A stretch of DNA of 64,000 nt from Tragulus kanchil (lineage: Eukaryota > Chordata > Mammalia > Artiodactyla > Tragulidae), in assembly GCA_022376925.1 (NCBI GenBank), contig JAIOJX010000025.1, forward strand, positions 140,637,301 to 140,701,300, in the 5' to 3' direction. Position 1 is the first letter of the stretch. Every line of letters starts with the position of its first letter. This document shows positions 37,180 to 50,030 of this stretch, piece by piece. A program made the position numbers and the translations under genes. The notes under the pieces are model-generated. The model was not told where the DNA came from. It worked only from the letters and a program-made list of their open reading frames with translations, and made no database searches.

Positions 37180-37385
37180 CATTTCAACAAACACTTAGAT
37201 GGGGCACACTCTCTTCCAGACACTCCTATAGTGATTTATTAACTATTAACTCATTTAATAACCCTGTGAGGCAGTTACAGGTACCATGCACATTTTATCA
37301 ACTCAGATGGCTTGTCCAGTTAGTAAGAGAAAGCTCTTAGGTTAATGGGCAGTTTGACTGCAAAGTGCCTTTTACCATCACACAA
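37180..37385 (-). mobile_element. MIR SINE nested in L2
   Basis: 'caacaaacacttagatgggg', 'attaactcatttaataaccc', 'tgtgaggcagttacaggtac', then 'ttagtaagagaaagctc' match the MIR core in reverse. L2 text continues on both sides. Confidence 0.75.
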
Positions 37386-37618
37386 TGAATTCTTCTGCTC
37401 GTCCAGGCCAGTGAACTTGGAGTTATCCTTGACTCTTCTGTTCCTTTTGTTGTTATCCACAGATAACATATGAGCAAATCTGATGAGCCTTTCATCAAGA
37501 AATAGCCAGAAGTTGGACACTCTTTACTTCATTTTTCTAAAAACCTTGATGTAAACCACCATAATTTCTGGGCTATAATGTTAAAATAATCTCCAAACTA
37601 GTTCTCTGCCTCTCATGT

Positions 37619-37900
37619 TTTTTTTTTTTTTTTTTAACCTTTTTTTTTTCTTTTGGCCACTTATATTGGTCTTTCATTTATTTCCATCTTTGTTCTTTGG
37701 CCTGTGTGGGCCTCCCATTGCAGTGGCCTCTTCGCAGAGCACCTGCTGTGGGTGCATATGCTCCAGAGCTCTGGCTTCGTAGTTGGACACATTGGTCCAG
37801 CCACTCCGCGGCATGTGGGATCTTCCCAGGCCAGGGATCCAACCGGCACCCCTTGCACTGCAAGGCGGTGTCCTTACCCACTGGACCACCATGGAAACCC
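37619..37900 (-). mobile_element. CHR-variant SINE, slightly diverged
   Basis: 'ccacttatattggtctttca', 'ggacacattggtccagccac', B-box complement 'gggatccaaccgg' and head 'ccactggaccaccatggaaa'. The G-rich tail block is missing here, replaced by a T-rich tract. A weak TSD is seen ('cctctcatg' before, 'cctctcttg' after). Confidence 0.88.
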
Positions 37901-38495
37901 CCTCTCTTGGTTTTGCCTCTATAGTCTATTCTCCACATGACTTCTATTGCCCCATTTAAAATATATATCAGATCTCTTCTGATCTCTGCTCAGAATCCTC
38001 CATTGTCTTCTCAAATTGATTAACAATAGTCCAGAATTCCTAAAATGACTTAAAAATCTCCCACTTGACCCAGTCCTGTTAATATCATTGCTCTTTCTGT
38101 GGCATCCTTATGGTGCCTTGAATATACCAACCTCTTTCTTTCAACTGAGAGTTTTACAACTCTCTGTCTTCTGTCTGATATTCCCTCTCCCTATATATCT
38201 ACATTTTTTCCCATATTTTCTTTCAATTGCATACTCATAGGTCACCTTCTGTAAAAGGTTTTTCTTAAATCTTTTATTAAATTTTTTTTTCACTCATTAA
38301 TCTTGCCTGCTTTCTAAAAATAGCATTTATCATTATCTGAAACACTATACACATATATGTAAATAAAAATATGTTTTCTTTTGAACATACAATTAGGAAT
38401 TTTAATTTTTTGCTGTTAAATGTCCAGTACCTGAGCAGGTACTTAGAACCAAATAAGTGCTCAGTAATTATTAGCTGAATGTTTAATAAATACGC

Positions 38496-39271
38496 AGGGT
38501 TCCTGTATCTCAATTGACTAGTAGGTCTTCTTAGGAAGCATTCTGTAGTGCTAATATTCCATGGAGAATCGTTCAGGAAACCGAGCTAGATGTTAAAACA
38601 ATGATGCTTTCATTTGAACTTGAAGTGTAAGCTGACCAGTTTCCATTTTGCTTTGATGGTTGACTGGCTAAATGATGATATTGAGTTAAGCCAGTTTTCC
38701 CCTGACTCTGTTTACTTGTGCCCCAACTGCATCTGAAATGTATTCCTTTACCTTTAGCCAAACTCAATCCCTTTATTTTATAGAATACTTAAGCCCCAAA
38801 TATAGGTCTCCTATTCTTTCCCACTTATCTTCAACATACTCACCGGGGTTGGTTCATAGTCTCAATTTGCAATCCAACTGATAGACTAGAGGACAAGAAG
38901 AATTATAGCATTGAGGTGATTTGATTTAGATGGTGTTGTCAGGGCTCAGGTAGGGTGTCTTTCATAAGTCAAGATTGCCTAGGGCCAGAAAAAGTAAGTG
39001 ACAGAGTGAGCGACAGCCATTTTTCATGTTTGAATCTCAAGGCAAATTCCTGAAAGAAATTAACTTATTCACTTAAAAATATTTTCCTCACTATATAACA
39101 TAGACCATTGTGAGTAAATTGTCTATCATAGGTACTCCATACATATTGGCTGCTTTCATGAGTATTTTGTGAATACTAAAAAAAGGTTAATTTGTATCCT
39201 TAGTATGAGTCCCATCTCTATTTCCTAGACAACTTTTTCCTTTATAAAAGATAATTAATCCCTCATATATT
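38496..39271. other. Unrecognised AT-rich single-copy sequence
   Basis: No repeat family, RNA or coding signal recognised. Confidence 0.5.
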
Positions 39272-40179
39272 GCTAGATAAATCTTTCTGTGGCACTCAAA
39301 TGTCACCTGTTTATATATCAAAAAATAGAGTTCTACAAGTTATATGAGAGAGAAAAGCATCTCCTTTATCTGTATAATTTTCTTTTGCAAAATACAAATA
39401 ATTTATATTTTTGGAGGAATTGATGGATGTTATAATAATTCTCAAAATAATTTATAAAAAACTACTAACATCCAGTAGCTCAGTGTGAATTCTTGTTGAA
39501 CTCAGAGAAGTCCACTTATCATTTTTCTAACTGATTAGATGCTGCTGCTGACAGGAATAAGAGATATAGAAGTGAAGAGTTTATAGTGTGTAATTTTTCA
39601 GAGAAAGTTTCCCAGTGGATTATCTCAATCTCAAAACAAAAACAGTCTACCAGAGAATACAGGTATTTGTTGATATTTCACTACATTTCCAATAGTCAGT
39701 ACTTGGCCTCTAGGGTAGTGATTTGAAGCAAGTGAAACGTACTTAATTTCAAAGTGTTTACCAAACTTCAACATGAAATCAGGTTTTGTGTGTGTGTATG
39801 TAATTGTTTCTTCTCTGAATTCTCAGTATGGTTGTTGTTTTCAATGGTTTTGTTTTTAACAATCCATCGAGTCAAGCATAGCCATTTTTATAGACCTTGT
39901 TTCTATATTCTCTATGGGTTTAATTGTTCTTACCTCTAAAAGAAAATGAATCATGCACAATCATCAGTGGATACCTGAACAATGGGTGGTAATTATGTTT
40001 TTTGCCATTTCTCCTTTTTAATCAAATCTGTCAATCCATCCAATCTGTCGGACAAGCCTCTCTAGATATGAAACTTCATGAGTGTGGCAGTATTTGGCTG
40101 GCTGCAGAGTGTAGTGCAGGCCTGAATCAAGTGAGTTGTGAGAAGCATAAGGAATTTATTATTAATCATACCTAATATA

Positions 40180-40275
40180 GCCAACTTCAAATTTCAGCTT
40201 TGTTACTTATTAAATGGCTTAACTTCTTTAGTCTCAGTTTCTTCATCCATAAAATGGAGAGAAAAGTAGCTAGCT
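40180..40275 (+). mobile_element. MIR SINE fragment
   Basis: 'tttcagctttgttacttatt' followed by 'tcagtttcttcatccataaa' and 'atggagagaaaagtagc' is the MIR core in sense orientation. It appears three times because two duplications overlap here (also 41285-41380 and 42422-42517). Confidence 0.7.
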
Positions 40276-41284
40276 TATAGAACTAAAGGAATGTTTGTCG
40301 TTCTGAAAGGAAATCTACAGATAGATATAAGCCAATCATATCCAAATTTGAATAAATAATTTGCCTTGTTTTAATGGCTAGATAAATCTTTCTGTGGCAC
40401 TCAAATGTCACCTGTTTATATATCAAAAAATAGAGTTCTACAAGTTATATGAGAGAGAAAAGCATCTCCTTTATCTGTATAATTTTCTTTTGCAAAATAC
40501 AAATAATTTATATTTTTGGAGGAATTGATGGATGTTATAATAATTCTCAAAATAATTTATAAAAAACTACTAACATCCAGTAGCTCAGTGTGAATTCTTG
40601 TTGAACTCAGAGAAGTCCACTTATCATTTTTCTAACTGATTAGATGCTGCTGCTGACAGGAATAAGAGATATAGAAGTGAAGAGTTTATAGTGTGTAATT
40701 TTTCAGAGAAAGTTTCCCAGTGGATTATCTCAATCTCAAAACAAAAACAGTCTACCAGAGAATACAGGTATTTGTTGATATTTCACTACATTTCCAATAG
40801 TCAGTACTTGGCCTCTAGGGTAGTGATTTGAAGCAAGTGAAACGTACTTAATTTCAAAGTGTTTACCAAACTTCAACATGAAATCAGGTTTTGTGTGTGT
40901 GTATGTAATTGTTTCTTCTCTGAATTCTCAGTATGGTTGTTGTTTTCAATGGTTTTGTTTTTAACAATCCATCGAGTCAAGCATAGCCATTTTTATAGAC
41001 CTTGTTTCTATATTCTCTATGGGTTTAATTGTTCTTACCTCTAAAAGAAAATGAATCATGCACAATCATCAGTGGATACCTGAACAATGGGTGGTAATTA
41101 TGTTTTTTGCCATTTCTCCTTTTTAATCAAATCTGTCAATCCATCCAATCTGTCGGACAAGCCTCTCTAGATATGAAACTTCATGAGTGTGGCAGTATTT
41201 GGCTGGCTGCAGAGTGTAGTGCAGGCCTGAATCAAGTGAGTTGTGAGAAGCATAAGGAATTTATTATTAATCATACCTAATATA

Positions 41285-41380
41285 GCCAACTTCAAATTTC
41301 AGCTTTGTTACTTATTAAATGGCTTAACTTCTTTAGTCTCAGTTTCTTCATCCATAAAATGGAGAGAAAAGTAGCTAGCT
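41285..41380 (+). mobile_element. MIR fragment, second copy
   Basis: Passenger in duplication 13 copy 2 and duplication 14 copy 1. Confidence 0.7.
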
Positions 41381-42421
41381 TATAGAACTAAAGGAATGTT
41401 TGTCGTTCTGAAAGGAAATCTACAGATAGATATAAGCCAATCATATCCAAATTTGAATAAATAATTTGCCTTGTTTTAATTTGATGCTACCATGTTTTAT
41501 CAGGTTATCAGTACACCCTCTATGTTCTTTTCTAGTGCTGTGATATGCACAAATAAGCACAGAGAACTCTACACATGAAGCATTCCAGGAGTGCTTGACA
41601 ATCATAGTATTTGGTTGCTTTCTAATTCATTCTCCACATATGCCACCAAAATTTTGTTTCACATATGCAAATCAAACTCTGTTACCTACTTTCTCAAAAT
41701 TATTTAGTAGTACCCATTTATCCATGCTGAATAATAAATTATATACTCACTGAAAATCTAACCACAGTCAAGTTTCTCTTCCTCTTTCATTTCAGCACAT
41801 CATTCCATCAACATTGCCTTCCGATAAACTCATCTACTTCAAATGCAACTCTTCATGAAGTCTCTTCTGACATACTAGGCAAATGTAAGTTTATCTTTTA
41901 TATTCCCACTCCATTAAAAGCAATTAATATCTTGTATTGAAACATGTGTATGAATGCATGAATTATAACTCCAAGACTCAGTCAGTGATGGGATGGTCAT
42001 AGATGCAACTTATGAGGGTTGCCTTCTTTGTAAAACTAGGGCCAACTGGGTGAACTTGGTAGAACCAACCTTGTTGCCCTAATCACTTCTAAGAGAGGAA
42101 TAACACCTCAGGTATTGTTACTTTACATACAGCTAGCTAATCAGAATCTCCTAAACATACGAGTCTTGTCTTTCATGGCTATGTGTATGTTTAGCACCTG
42201 TAGAAAGACAATAAATATGCATTAGAGAATGAATGAATACTTTGTCTTACTTGCAGTGTAAGCCATACCCTATGCAAAAGCAATTTTTTACAAACATTTT
42301 ATTTATTAGGAAACAATCCAGAGTAAAATTGCCTCTCGAACGTATAATGTTCCATAAATGATGAGTGTTCAAGTGAGTTGTGAGAAGCATAAGGAATTTA
42401 TTATTAATCATACCTAATATA

Positions 42422-42517
42422 GCGAACTTCAAATTTCAGCTTTGTTACTTATTAAATGGCTTAACTTCTTTAGTCTCAGTTTCTTCATCCATAAAATGGA
42501 GAGAAAAGTAGCTAGCT
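42422..42517 (+). mobile_element. MIR fragment, third copy
   Basis: Passenger in copy 2 of duplication 14, with one C/G change near the junction. Confidence 0.7.
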
Positions 42518-43495
42518 TATAGAACTAAAGGAATGTTTGTCGTTCTGAAAGGAAATCTACAGATAGATATAAGCCAATCATATCCAAATTTGAATAAATA
42601 ATTTGCCTTGTTTTAATTTGATGCTACCATGTTTTATCAGGTTATCAGTACACCCTCTATGTTCTTTTCTAGTGCTGTGATATGCACAAATAAGCACAGA
42701 GAACTCTACACATGAAGCATTCCAGGAGTGCTTGACAATCATAGTATTTGGTTGCTTTCTAATTCATTCTCCACATATGCCACCAAAATTTTGTTTCACA
42801 TATGCAAATCAAACTCTGTTACCTACTTTCTCAAAATTATTTAGTAGTACCCATTTATCCATGCTGAATAATAAATTATATACTCACTGAAAATCTAACC
42901 ACAGTCAAGTTTCTCTTCCTCTTTCATTTCAGCACATCATTCCATCAACATTGCCTTCCGATAAACTCATCTACTTCAAATGCAACTCTTCATGAAGTCT
43001 CTTCTGACATACTAGGCAAATGTAAGTTTATCTTTTATATTCCCACTCCATTAAAAGCAATTAATATCTTGTATTGAAACATGTGTATGAATGCATGAAT
43101 TATAACTCCAAGACTCAGTCAGTGATGGGATGGTCATAGATGCAACTTATGAGGGTTGCCTTCTTTGTAAAACTAGGGCCAACTGGGTGAACTTGGTAGA
43201 ACCAACCTTGTTGCCCTAATCACTTCTAAGAGAGGAATAACACCTCAGGTATTGTTACTTTACATACAGCTAGCTAATCAGAATCTCCTAAACATACGAG
43301 TCTTGTCTTTCATGGCTATGTGTATGTTTAGCACCTGTAGAAAGACAATAAATATGCATTAGAGAATGAATGAATACTTTGTCTTACTTGCAGTGTAAGC
43401 CATACCCTATGCAAAAGCAATTTTTTACAAACATTTTATTTATTAGGAAACAATCCAGAGTAAAAATTGCCTCTCGAACCGTATAATGTTCCATA

Positions 43496-44368
43496 TACTT
43501 GAAATGTGGGGGAAAAAATGCCTACCTAATTTCTTTTAAGTTCTTTCTATTGAAGTGGACAAAATGGAAGAAAAGAAAACAAATATGCATACTCTGTGTG
43601 AAATCAAGGCATTTCATATGTAAACAAGTAGTTGATTCAAGCATAGCACATGGACTCAGGGATGCTGTGTTCTCGTTTGAGATCTGTAAGGCCCTGAGAT
43701 TGCCTTCCCAATGTGTTAATAGAATAAAGTTTCCTGTAACACGAACTTGAGACCCGAATGATCTGGAAATGTAATTTCAAAGGTATTTTCCTCCATTTAA
43801 TAATGAGTACATTTTGGATTTCTGATTGAATCAAATAGCAGATCTCTTTCAATTTTTGTTTCCTTTCCTGGTATCAGGGTCTTCTGACTTTGTGACTCTG
43901 TGTCTATGTGTGTCCATGGGTATGATTACTAGGTGTATTTAAGGAGTTCCTTTCTACCCTGCTCGTAGAGGTATCTGTGTTTTTTTTTCTAGAGTGTCCC
44001 AAATAAATACTGTCAGGCTCAGGGGCCTTCTTCATGGTGATTGTTGTCTTATTGGGATTCCAGTGCCCTATGCTTAAACTGGGTTGGAATTAATCTCTTG
44101 ACATGTTGATAAGCCATGATACTCAGTAGAACTCAGAGCCTTTGTTCATTTATTTTATAAGGTATCTGTTAGGGTGTGATGTCTTCTAATTCTTTAACAG
44201 TGATAAGGATAAAACAGTTGTTATGGAGTGCCACAGGTATTTTCTCCTGTAACCTTAAATATCAGGTTTTTTTTCCCTTTTTTCTTTGTGTGTGACAGAG
44301 GCATGGGAAACAGTGATAGAAATATGCAAGGCTTCCTAGGATCCAAGTTAGAATATCTGGCTTGGGGA
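43496..44368. other. Unrecognised single-copy sequence
   Basis: Contains an 'aataaag' signal (about 43723) and the 'taaataaatactg' text at about 44002, which might be old LTR or gene-end fossils, but no family is recognised and no frame exceeds 83 codons. Confidence 0.35.
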
Positions 44369-44489
44369 ATATGGACTTCTTTCACCTGAATGGCTAGTTG
44401 ATGGGCTTATAAATGACAGAGGATGGGTCTGTCTCCCAAGAGTTTCATAGAATGGAGAACAATACCTGATTGAAACAACCACTTGTTAC

Positions 44490-45120
44490 AGAATGAGCTT
44501 TGTTCTACTGAGTGTATATAATCTTGGCTTATGCTGGAATAAAAGCACAAGACACAAGTTATCCAAGATATAAGACATAGACCAAGACACACAACCCAGC
44601 TCCATTTAGAAAGAGCCTTAATCCCATATTCCTGCCACCAGTTTTCAGAACCCACAGCTTGAGTTAATAAATCTAAAACAGACTTGGTGGGACTTGGAGA
44701 AAGCACCACAGCTCGACTCAAAGCCCAGTTTTACCAGCAGGCAGCAGCACAGCACCAAGTGCAGGCTAGCCAGCAGGCAACCACTCCGAGGGTGCGCTTA
44801 CCAGAAACCAGTTTGCAAGTCAGACTGGAAAGAAATCACTCCTACAGGCCTTGCTAGTCACTCCTTGGTCATTCTGCTGTGAGGGTGGGATCAACCCTGC
44901 TTCCTGCAAATTGCTTCAGATACCAAGGCAGATGATGTCACACATGCACCAAGAGGATATGGGAAAGCTTATTTTGCACAAAATAGGCAGGGCACTTACA
45001 CACACTTGTCTGGAATGCCTTGAGCTATGTGAGCGGAAATGGCTTTGATTTGTATTGTGGTTGAGAGATGGGACTGGAAATACATTCTCACATGTGAATG
45101 AAGATTTGCATGATTTGATC
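44490..45120. other. Unknown moderately GC-rich block, possible old LTR
   Basis: 'cctgccaccagttttcagaa', 'taataaatctaaaacagac' and 'gcccagttttaccagcaggc' give it the look of a decayed dispersed element, perhaps an LTR, but I cannot name it and see no matching partner. Repeated at about 45571-46201 by duplication 15. Confidence 0.35.
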
Positions 45121-45132
45121 TTAACTATGAGT

Positions 45133-45312
45133 ACCAGGTAAGGAATCCACCTAGAAGGCCTGGGTTCGATCCCTGGGTGAGAAAGATCCCTGAAGGAGGG
45201 CTTGGTAACCCACTCCAGTATTTTTGCCTGGAGAATTCCATGAACAGAGGAGCTTGGCAGGCTCTTGTCCATGGGATTGTAGAGTCTGGTAAGACTGAGC
45301 AACTTTCACTTT
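45133..45312 (+). mobile_element. Bov-tA SINE, 5'-shortened
   Basis: 'aggaatccacctagaaggcc', B-box gttcgatccctgggtg, 'ccactccagtatttttgcct', and a 3' end 'gactgagcaactttcacttt'. The first bases of the tRNA head are missing. Confidence 0.93.
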
Positions 45313-46213
45313 AACTGGGTGCCGTGGGAAAAAACACCAGACTTTCTTACACAGGGCAAGAAGGGATAAAGGAGGGATGGGGGCTGAAAGCTGTCAGAAG
45401 CCAAACATCAAAAATGGAGTCAGATCCTTTAGTACACAAATTGATCATTTAATATGGACTTCTTACCTGAATGGCTAGTTGATGGGCTTATAAATGACAG
45501 AGGATGGGTCTGTCTCCCAAGAGTTTCATAGAATGGAGAACAATACCTGATTGAAACAACCACTTGTTACAGAATGAGCTTTGTTCTACTGAGTGTATAT
45601 AATCTTGGCTTATGCTGGAATAAAAGCACAAGACACAAGTTATCCAAGATATAAGACATAGACCAAGACACACAACCCAGCTCCATTTAGAAAGAGCCTT
45701 AATCCCATATTCCTGCCACCAGTTTTCAGAACCCACAGCTTGAGTTAATAAATCTAAAACAGACTTGGTGGGACTTGGAGAAAGCACCACAGCTCGACTC
45801 AAAGCCCAGTTTTACCAGCAGGCAGCAGCACAGCACCAAGTGCAGGCTAGCCAGCAGGCAACCACTCCGAGGGTGCGCTTACCAGAAACCAGTTTGCAAG
45901 TCAGACTGGAAAGAAATCACTCCTACAGGCCTTGCTAGTCACTCCTTGGTCATTCTGCTGTGAGGGTGGGATCAACCCTGCTTCCTGCAAATTGCTTCAG
46001 ATACCAAGGCAGATGATGTCACACATGCACCAAGAGGATATGGGAAAGCTTATTTTGCACAAAATAGGCAGGGCACTTACACACACTTGTCTGGAATGCC
46101 TTGAGCTATGTGAGCGGAAATGGCTTTGATTTGTATTGTGGTTGAGAGATGGGACTGGAAATACATTCTCACATGTGAATGAAGATTTGCATGATTTGAT
46201 CTTAACTATGAGT

Positions 46214-46393
46214 ACCAGGTAAGGAATCCACCTAGAAGGCCTGGGTTCGATCCCTGGGTGAGAAAGATCCCTGAAGGAGGGCTTGGTAACCCACTCCAGT
46301 ATTTTTGCCTGGAGAATTCCATGAACAGAGGAGCTTGGCAGGCTCTTGTCCATGGGATTGTAGAGTCTGGTAAGACTGAGCAACTTTCACTTT
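46214..46393 (+). mobile_element. Bov-tA SINE, duplicate of the 45133 copy
   Basis: Passenger in copy 2 of duplication 15. Confidence 0.93.
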
Positions 46394-46630
46394 AACTGGG
46401 TGCCGTGGGAAAAAACACCAGACTTTCTTACACAGGGCAAGAAGGGATAAAGGAGGGATGGGGGCTGAAAGCTGTCAGAAGCCAAACATCAAAAATGGAG
46501 TCAGATCCTTTAGTACACAAATTGATCATTTAATGAAGCTTTTGATTTGTAGTATTTTCTTAGATTGTCCCCCAGTGATTTTCTCCTTTACTCTCTGAAT
46601 CTCCAAACTCAAAAAGGATCTGATAAAAGA

Positions 46631-48870
46631 CAGTGATATACTTCTCTCTCAATTTCTGTCCATATTACATACAACAGTTAAATCTTAGTCACAGTTACCT
46701 TTTCAGTGTTTTTTTTTCACCACTCAGTGATAATCTCCTAGGAATAGCATTTGGTTTCTGTACCACTGGCATATGGTTGGCATCCAAAGAGATCCATTAA
46801 ATGAATTATGGATATAGCAGATTTTAGTTCTCATTCCATGAAAAAGAAGCTAATGAATTTTACTCAAAAAGAGAATACTCTCTTAAAAATAGAAAAGCTA
46901 CAAATGCACTAATAAAACACAACTTCGATCTTTATATCCTATGTTGTATTTGATAGGGCATTTAATATCTTCAAACCTCATTTTCCTAGTCTGCAAAATG
47001 GGTAGATAGTTTCTCTGAAAACCTGTGAACATTTTTTGCCCAAGATTTTGTCTCTGGAGGGAGTCCAAGTGAGAAATTAATTGCTTAAATATTAATAGAA
47101 CTTTTGTCATTCCTTCACCTAAATCATCATCTATTGATAAGTAATGATAACAACCTGAGGGTATTAAGCTCAAAGGGTGGATGTACAATATGTATTAGAA
47201 GAGAATAGAATGTCACCCCACCTAAAACTGAGCTCCATCCACCTAAGTGAGAGAGCCTCTGTGCTCTTTTAAATGGTGCTTCAGAATCATCACTTATGCA
47301 TGTCAACAAACATCACAGAATAATTAGGGAGAGTAGAAATCATTATGTCAGCCCTTCCTATTATTGAATTGTAACCACTCGATATGGAACTGCCTAAAGC
47401 AATCACTGAATGCAATAGATCCCAACTGCAATCTCCTCCGGAGCCCACAGAACCGACTTGGTTTTGCCTGCGGGTTCCACACAAGGCCCTTTCCTCAATT
47501 AGGATTTAATCACCTTGGAGAGCAGCTGAGAATTTCAATCTTTTTTTTTTTTTTCCAAGGCCCCATCAATCTTGTCTATTGAAGTAATTTGATTTTTTTT
47601 TTCTTCCTCTACAAGAATGCTAAATCTTCTTAGTGGAGAAAAATGATGTGGGGAAATAAAGTGAAAGAAACTCATTTTATGGGATATTTAAATGAAACTC
47701 CTTAAGAATTGTTGTATTGAACCACTCTATTATACCTGTCCCTTAATACCAGTGATATACTTCTCTCTCAATTTCTGTCCATATTACATACAACAGTTAA
47801 ATCTTAGTCACAGTTACCTTTTCAGTGTTTTTTTTTCACCACTCAGTGATAATCTCCTAGGAATAGCATTTGGTTTCTGTACCACTGGCATATGGTTGGC
47901 ATCCAAAGAGATCCATTAAATGAATTATGGATATAGCAGATTTTAGTTCTCATTCCATGAAAAAGAAGCTAATGAATTTTACTCAAAAAGAGAATACTCT
48001 CTTAAAAATAGAAAAGCTACAAATGCACTAATAAAACACAACTTCGATCTTTATATCCTATGTTGTATTTGATAGGGCATTTAATATCTTCAAACCTCAT
48101 TTTCCTAGTCTGCAAAATGGGTAGATAGTTTCTCTGAAAACCTGTGAACATTTTTTGCCCAAGATTTTGTCTCTGGAGGGAGTCCAAGTGAGAAATTAAT
48201 TGCTTAAATATTAATAGAACTTTTGTCATTCCTTCACCTAAATCATCATCTATTGATAAGTAATGATAACAACCTGAGGGTATTAAGCTCAAAGGGTGGA
48301 TGTACAATATGTATTAGAAGAGAATAGAATGTCACCCCACCTAAAACTGAGCTCCATCCACCTAAGTGAGAGAGCCTCTGTGCTCTTTTAAATGGTGCTT
48401 CAGAATCATCACTTATGCATGTCAACAAACATCACAGAATAATTAGGGAGAGTAGAAATCATTATGTCAGCCCTTCCTATTATTGAATTGTAACCACTCG
48501 ATATGGAACTGCCTAAAGCAATCACTGAATGCAATAGATCCCAACTGCAATCTCCTCCGGAGCCCACAGAACCGACTTGGTTTTGCCTGCGGGTTCCACA
48601 CAAGGCCCTTTCCTCAATTAGGATTTAATCACCTTGGAGAGCAGCTGAGAATTTCAATCTTTTTTTTTTTTTTCCAAGGCCCCATCAATCTTGTCTATTG
48701 AAGTAATTTGATTTTTTTTTTCTTCCTCTACAAGAATGCTAAATCTTCTTAGTGGAGAAAAATGATGTGGGGAAATAAAGTGAAAGAAACTCATTTTTAT
48801 GGGATATTTAAATGAAACTCCTTAAGAATTGTTGTATTGAACCACTCTATTATACCTGTCCCTTAATACC
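46631..48870. repeat. Tandem duplication 16 (period 1119)
   Basis: Copy 1 is 46631-47749 and copy 2 47750-48870, joined at 'cagtgatatacttctctc'. The only difference seen is one T near the end of copy 1 ('cattttatggg' for 'catttttatggg'). It contains a short MIR-like piece (46965-47012: 'cattttcctagtctgcaaaa') and otherwise unrecognised sequence. Confidence 0.94.
46965..47012 (+). mobile_element. Short MIR-like fragment
   Basis: 'caaacctcattttcctagtc' and 'tgcaaaatgggtagatag' match only the conserved MIR core. Repeated at 48084-48131. Confidence 0.45.
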
Positions 48871-48969
48871 TTGGGAACAGGAAAGAGTCCCTTTGAGGGC
48901 CAAGCTTCTCAATCCTTTACTGTGGCAATTTGGGCCAAATTTGCCATTAAGGTTTGGACGTAGCCCTGT

Positions 48970-49200
48970 GTTAAGAGCTAGGGATTTAGAGAGTTGTGGT
49001 TTCAAATCCAGCTCTGCCACTTGTGAACCACATAACCTATATTTATTTATCATTCTTGAAACTCAATTTTCTTATACTCAAAAGGAACAGTAGTAATAGC
49101 TACTTCAGATGAAGACTGGAAATTATAAGGCAAGCAATGATCTTAGATGCTTACAAGAGTTCCTGGAACATAATAATATTTTAAAATGATAGCTATAATT
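48970..49200 (+). mobile_element. MIR SINE (near full length)
   Basis: 'gtggtttcaaatccagctct' and 'gccacttgtgaaccacataa' are the MIR tRNA head and core; 'aactcaattttcttatactc' and 'agttcctggaacataataat' continue to the 3' end. Order and spacing are right. Confidence 0.82.
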
Positions 49201-50030
49201 TTTTTTCTGATTATCTATTACACCTGACACACCTATCTTCAGTTTCTCATTAGGTCAAGTGAAATAAGATAGATTTTATGAAGATTATCATCATGGAGAT
49301 ATCAAGAATTAGTCATTCATTTTTTGAAATCATACAATGTAGTGAGGGAGGCCAAGGTGAGGAGAAGCATTGTTTATCTTTGCTTTATTTTGATCTTTGA
49401 ATATTTGGAGATTTTAGCTGATTACTAAATACACTTGTACGTAATAATTTTAGACAATTGTTAAACACACTTATTGGCAGATAATGACTAGTCATTCACT
49501 ATCATTCAATCAAAACATCTTGTCTATTTAAAAAATTAATTGATTGAGATTTCTGTAGGAAAGCAAGTTAATGTTTTTAAAATAAACCATCAACACTGTA
49601 TCTTTTAACCTCAAATGAAGGCTACATCTACTCTTAGATAATTATTTTTCACTCTTTCGTTATGCTCTGACTGGATGTTTATTTGCATTGCCTCAAAATT
49701 ATGTTTTTATATCTTCCTTTACCTCTTTTTTAAATTCATCAAAACTCTTACGTCTATTTCATTGAAAAAATTTGATTTTTTTCTTCCTCTACAAGAATGC
49801 TAAATCTTCTTAGTGGAGAAAAATGATGTGGGGAAATAAAGTGAAAGAAACTCATTTTTATGGGATATTTAAATGAAACTCCTTAAGAATTGTTGTATTG
49901 AACCACTCTATTATACCTGTCCCTTAATACCTTGGGAACAGGAAAGAGTCCCTTTGAGGGCCAAGCTTCTCAATCCTTTACTGTGGCAATTTGGGCCAAA
50001 TTTGCCATTAAGGTTTGGACGTAGCCCTGT

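Larger units (their letters stand above)
37013..38495 (+). mobile_element. L2 LINE, long fossil with nested SINEs
   Basis: One of the best L2 remnants here. 'aaatgtctaatagctctcta' and 'aaactaaattcttgactttt' begin it; 'aacttggagttatccttgac' encodes the decayed NLGVILDS-type stretch of the L2 reverse transcriptase; 'aatcctccattgtcttctca' follows; the end has 'gtacttagaaccaaataagt' and 'gctcagtaattattagctga'. A MIR (37180-37385) and a CHR variant (37619-37900) are nested in it. All frames are broken. Confidence 0.78.
39272..41480. repeat. Tandem duplication 13 (period 1105)
   Basis: Copy 1 is 39272-40376 and copy 2 40377-41480, joined at 'gctagataaatc'. No differences found by eye over the parts compared. 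The unit carries a MIR near its end and otherwise unrecognised sequence. It overlaps the next duplication at 41232-41480. Confidence 0.94.
41232..43495. repeat. Tandem duplication 14 (period 1137)
   Basis: Copy 1 is 41232-42356, a 12-base extra piece fills 42357-42368, and copy 2 is 42369-43495. Differences are junction-side: 'cgaacgtata' for 'cgaaccgtata' at the end of copy 1, and 'tagcgaac' for 'tagccaac' at the start of copy 2. Carries the MIR and a possible L2 tail (about 42185-42240). Confidence 0.94.
44369..46534. repeat. Tandem duplication 15 (period 1082)
   Basis: Copy 1 is 44369-45450 and copy 2 45451-46534, joined at 'aatatggacttctt'. Copy 2 has lost two bases within 20 bases of its start ('ttcttacctg' for 'ttctttcacctg'). 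The body, including a GC-richer unknown block (44640-45060) and a Bov-tA, matches. Confidence 0.94.
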
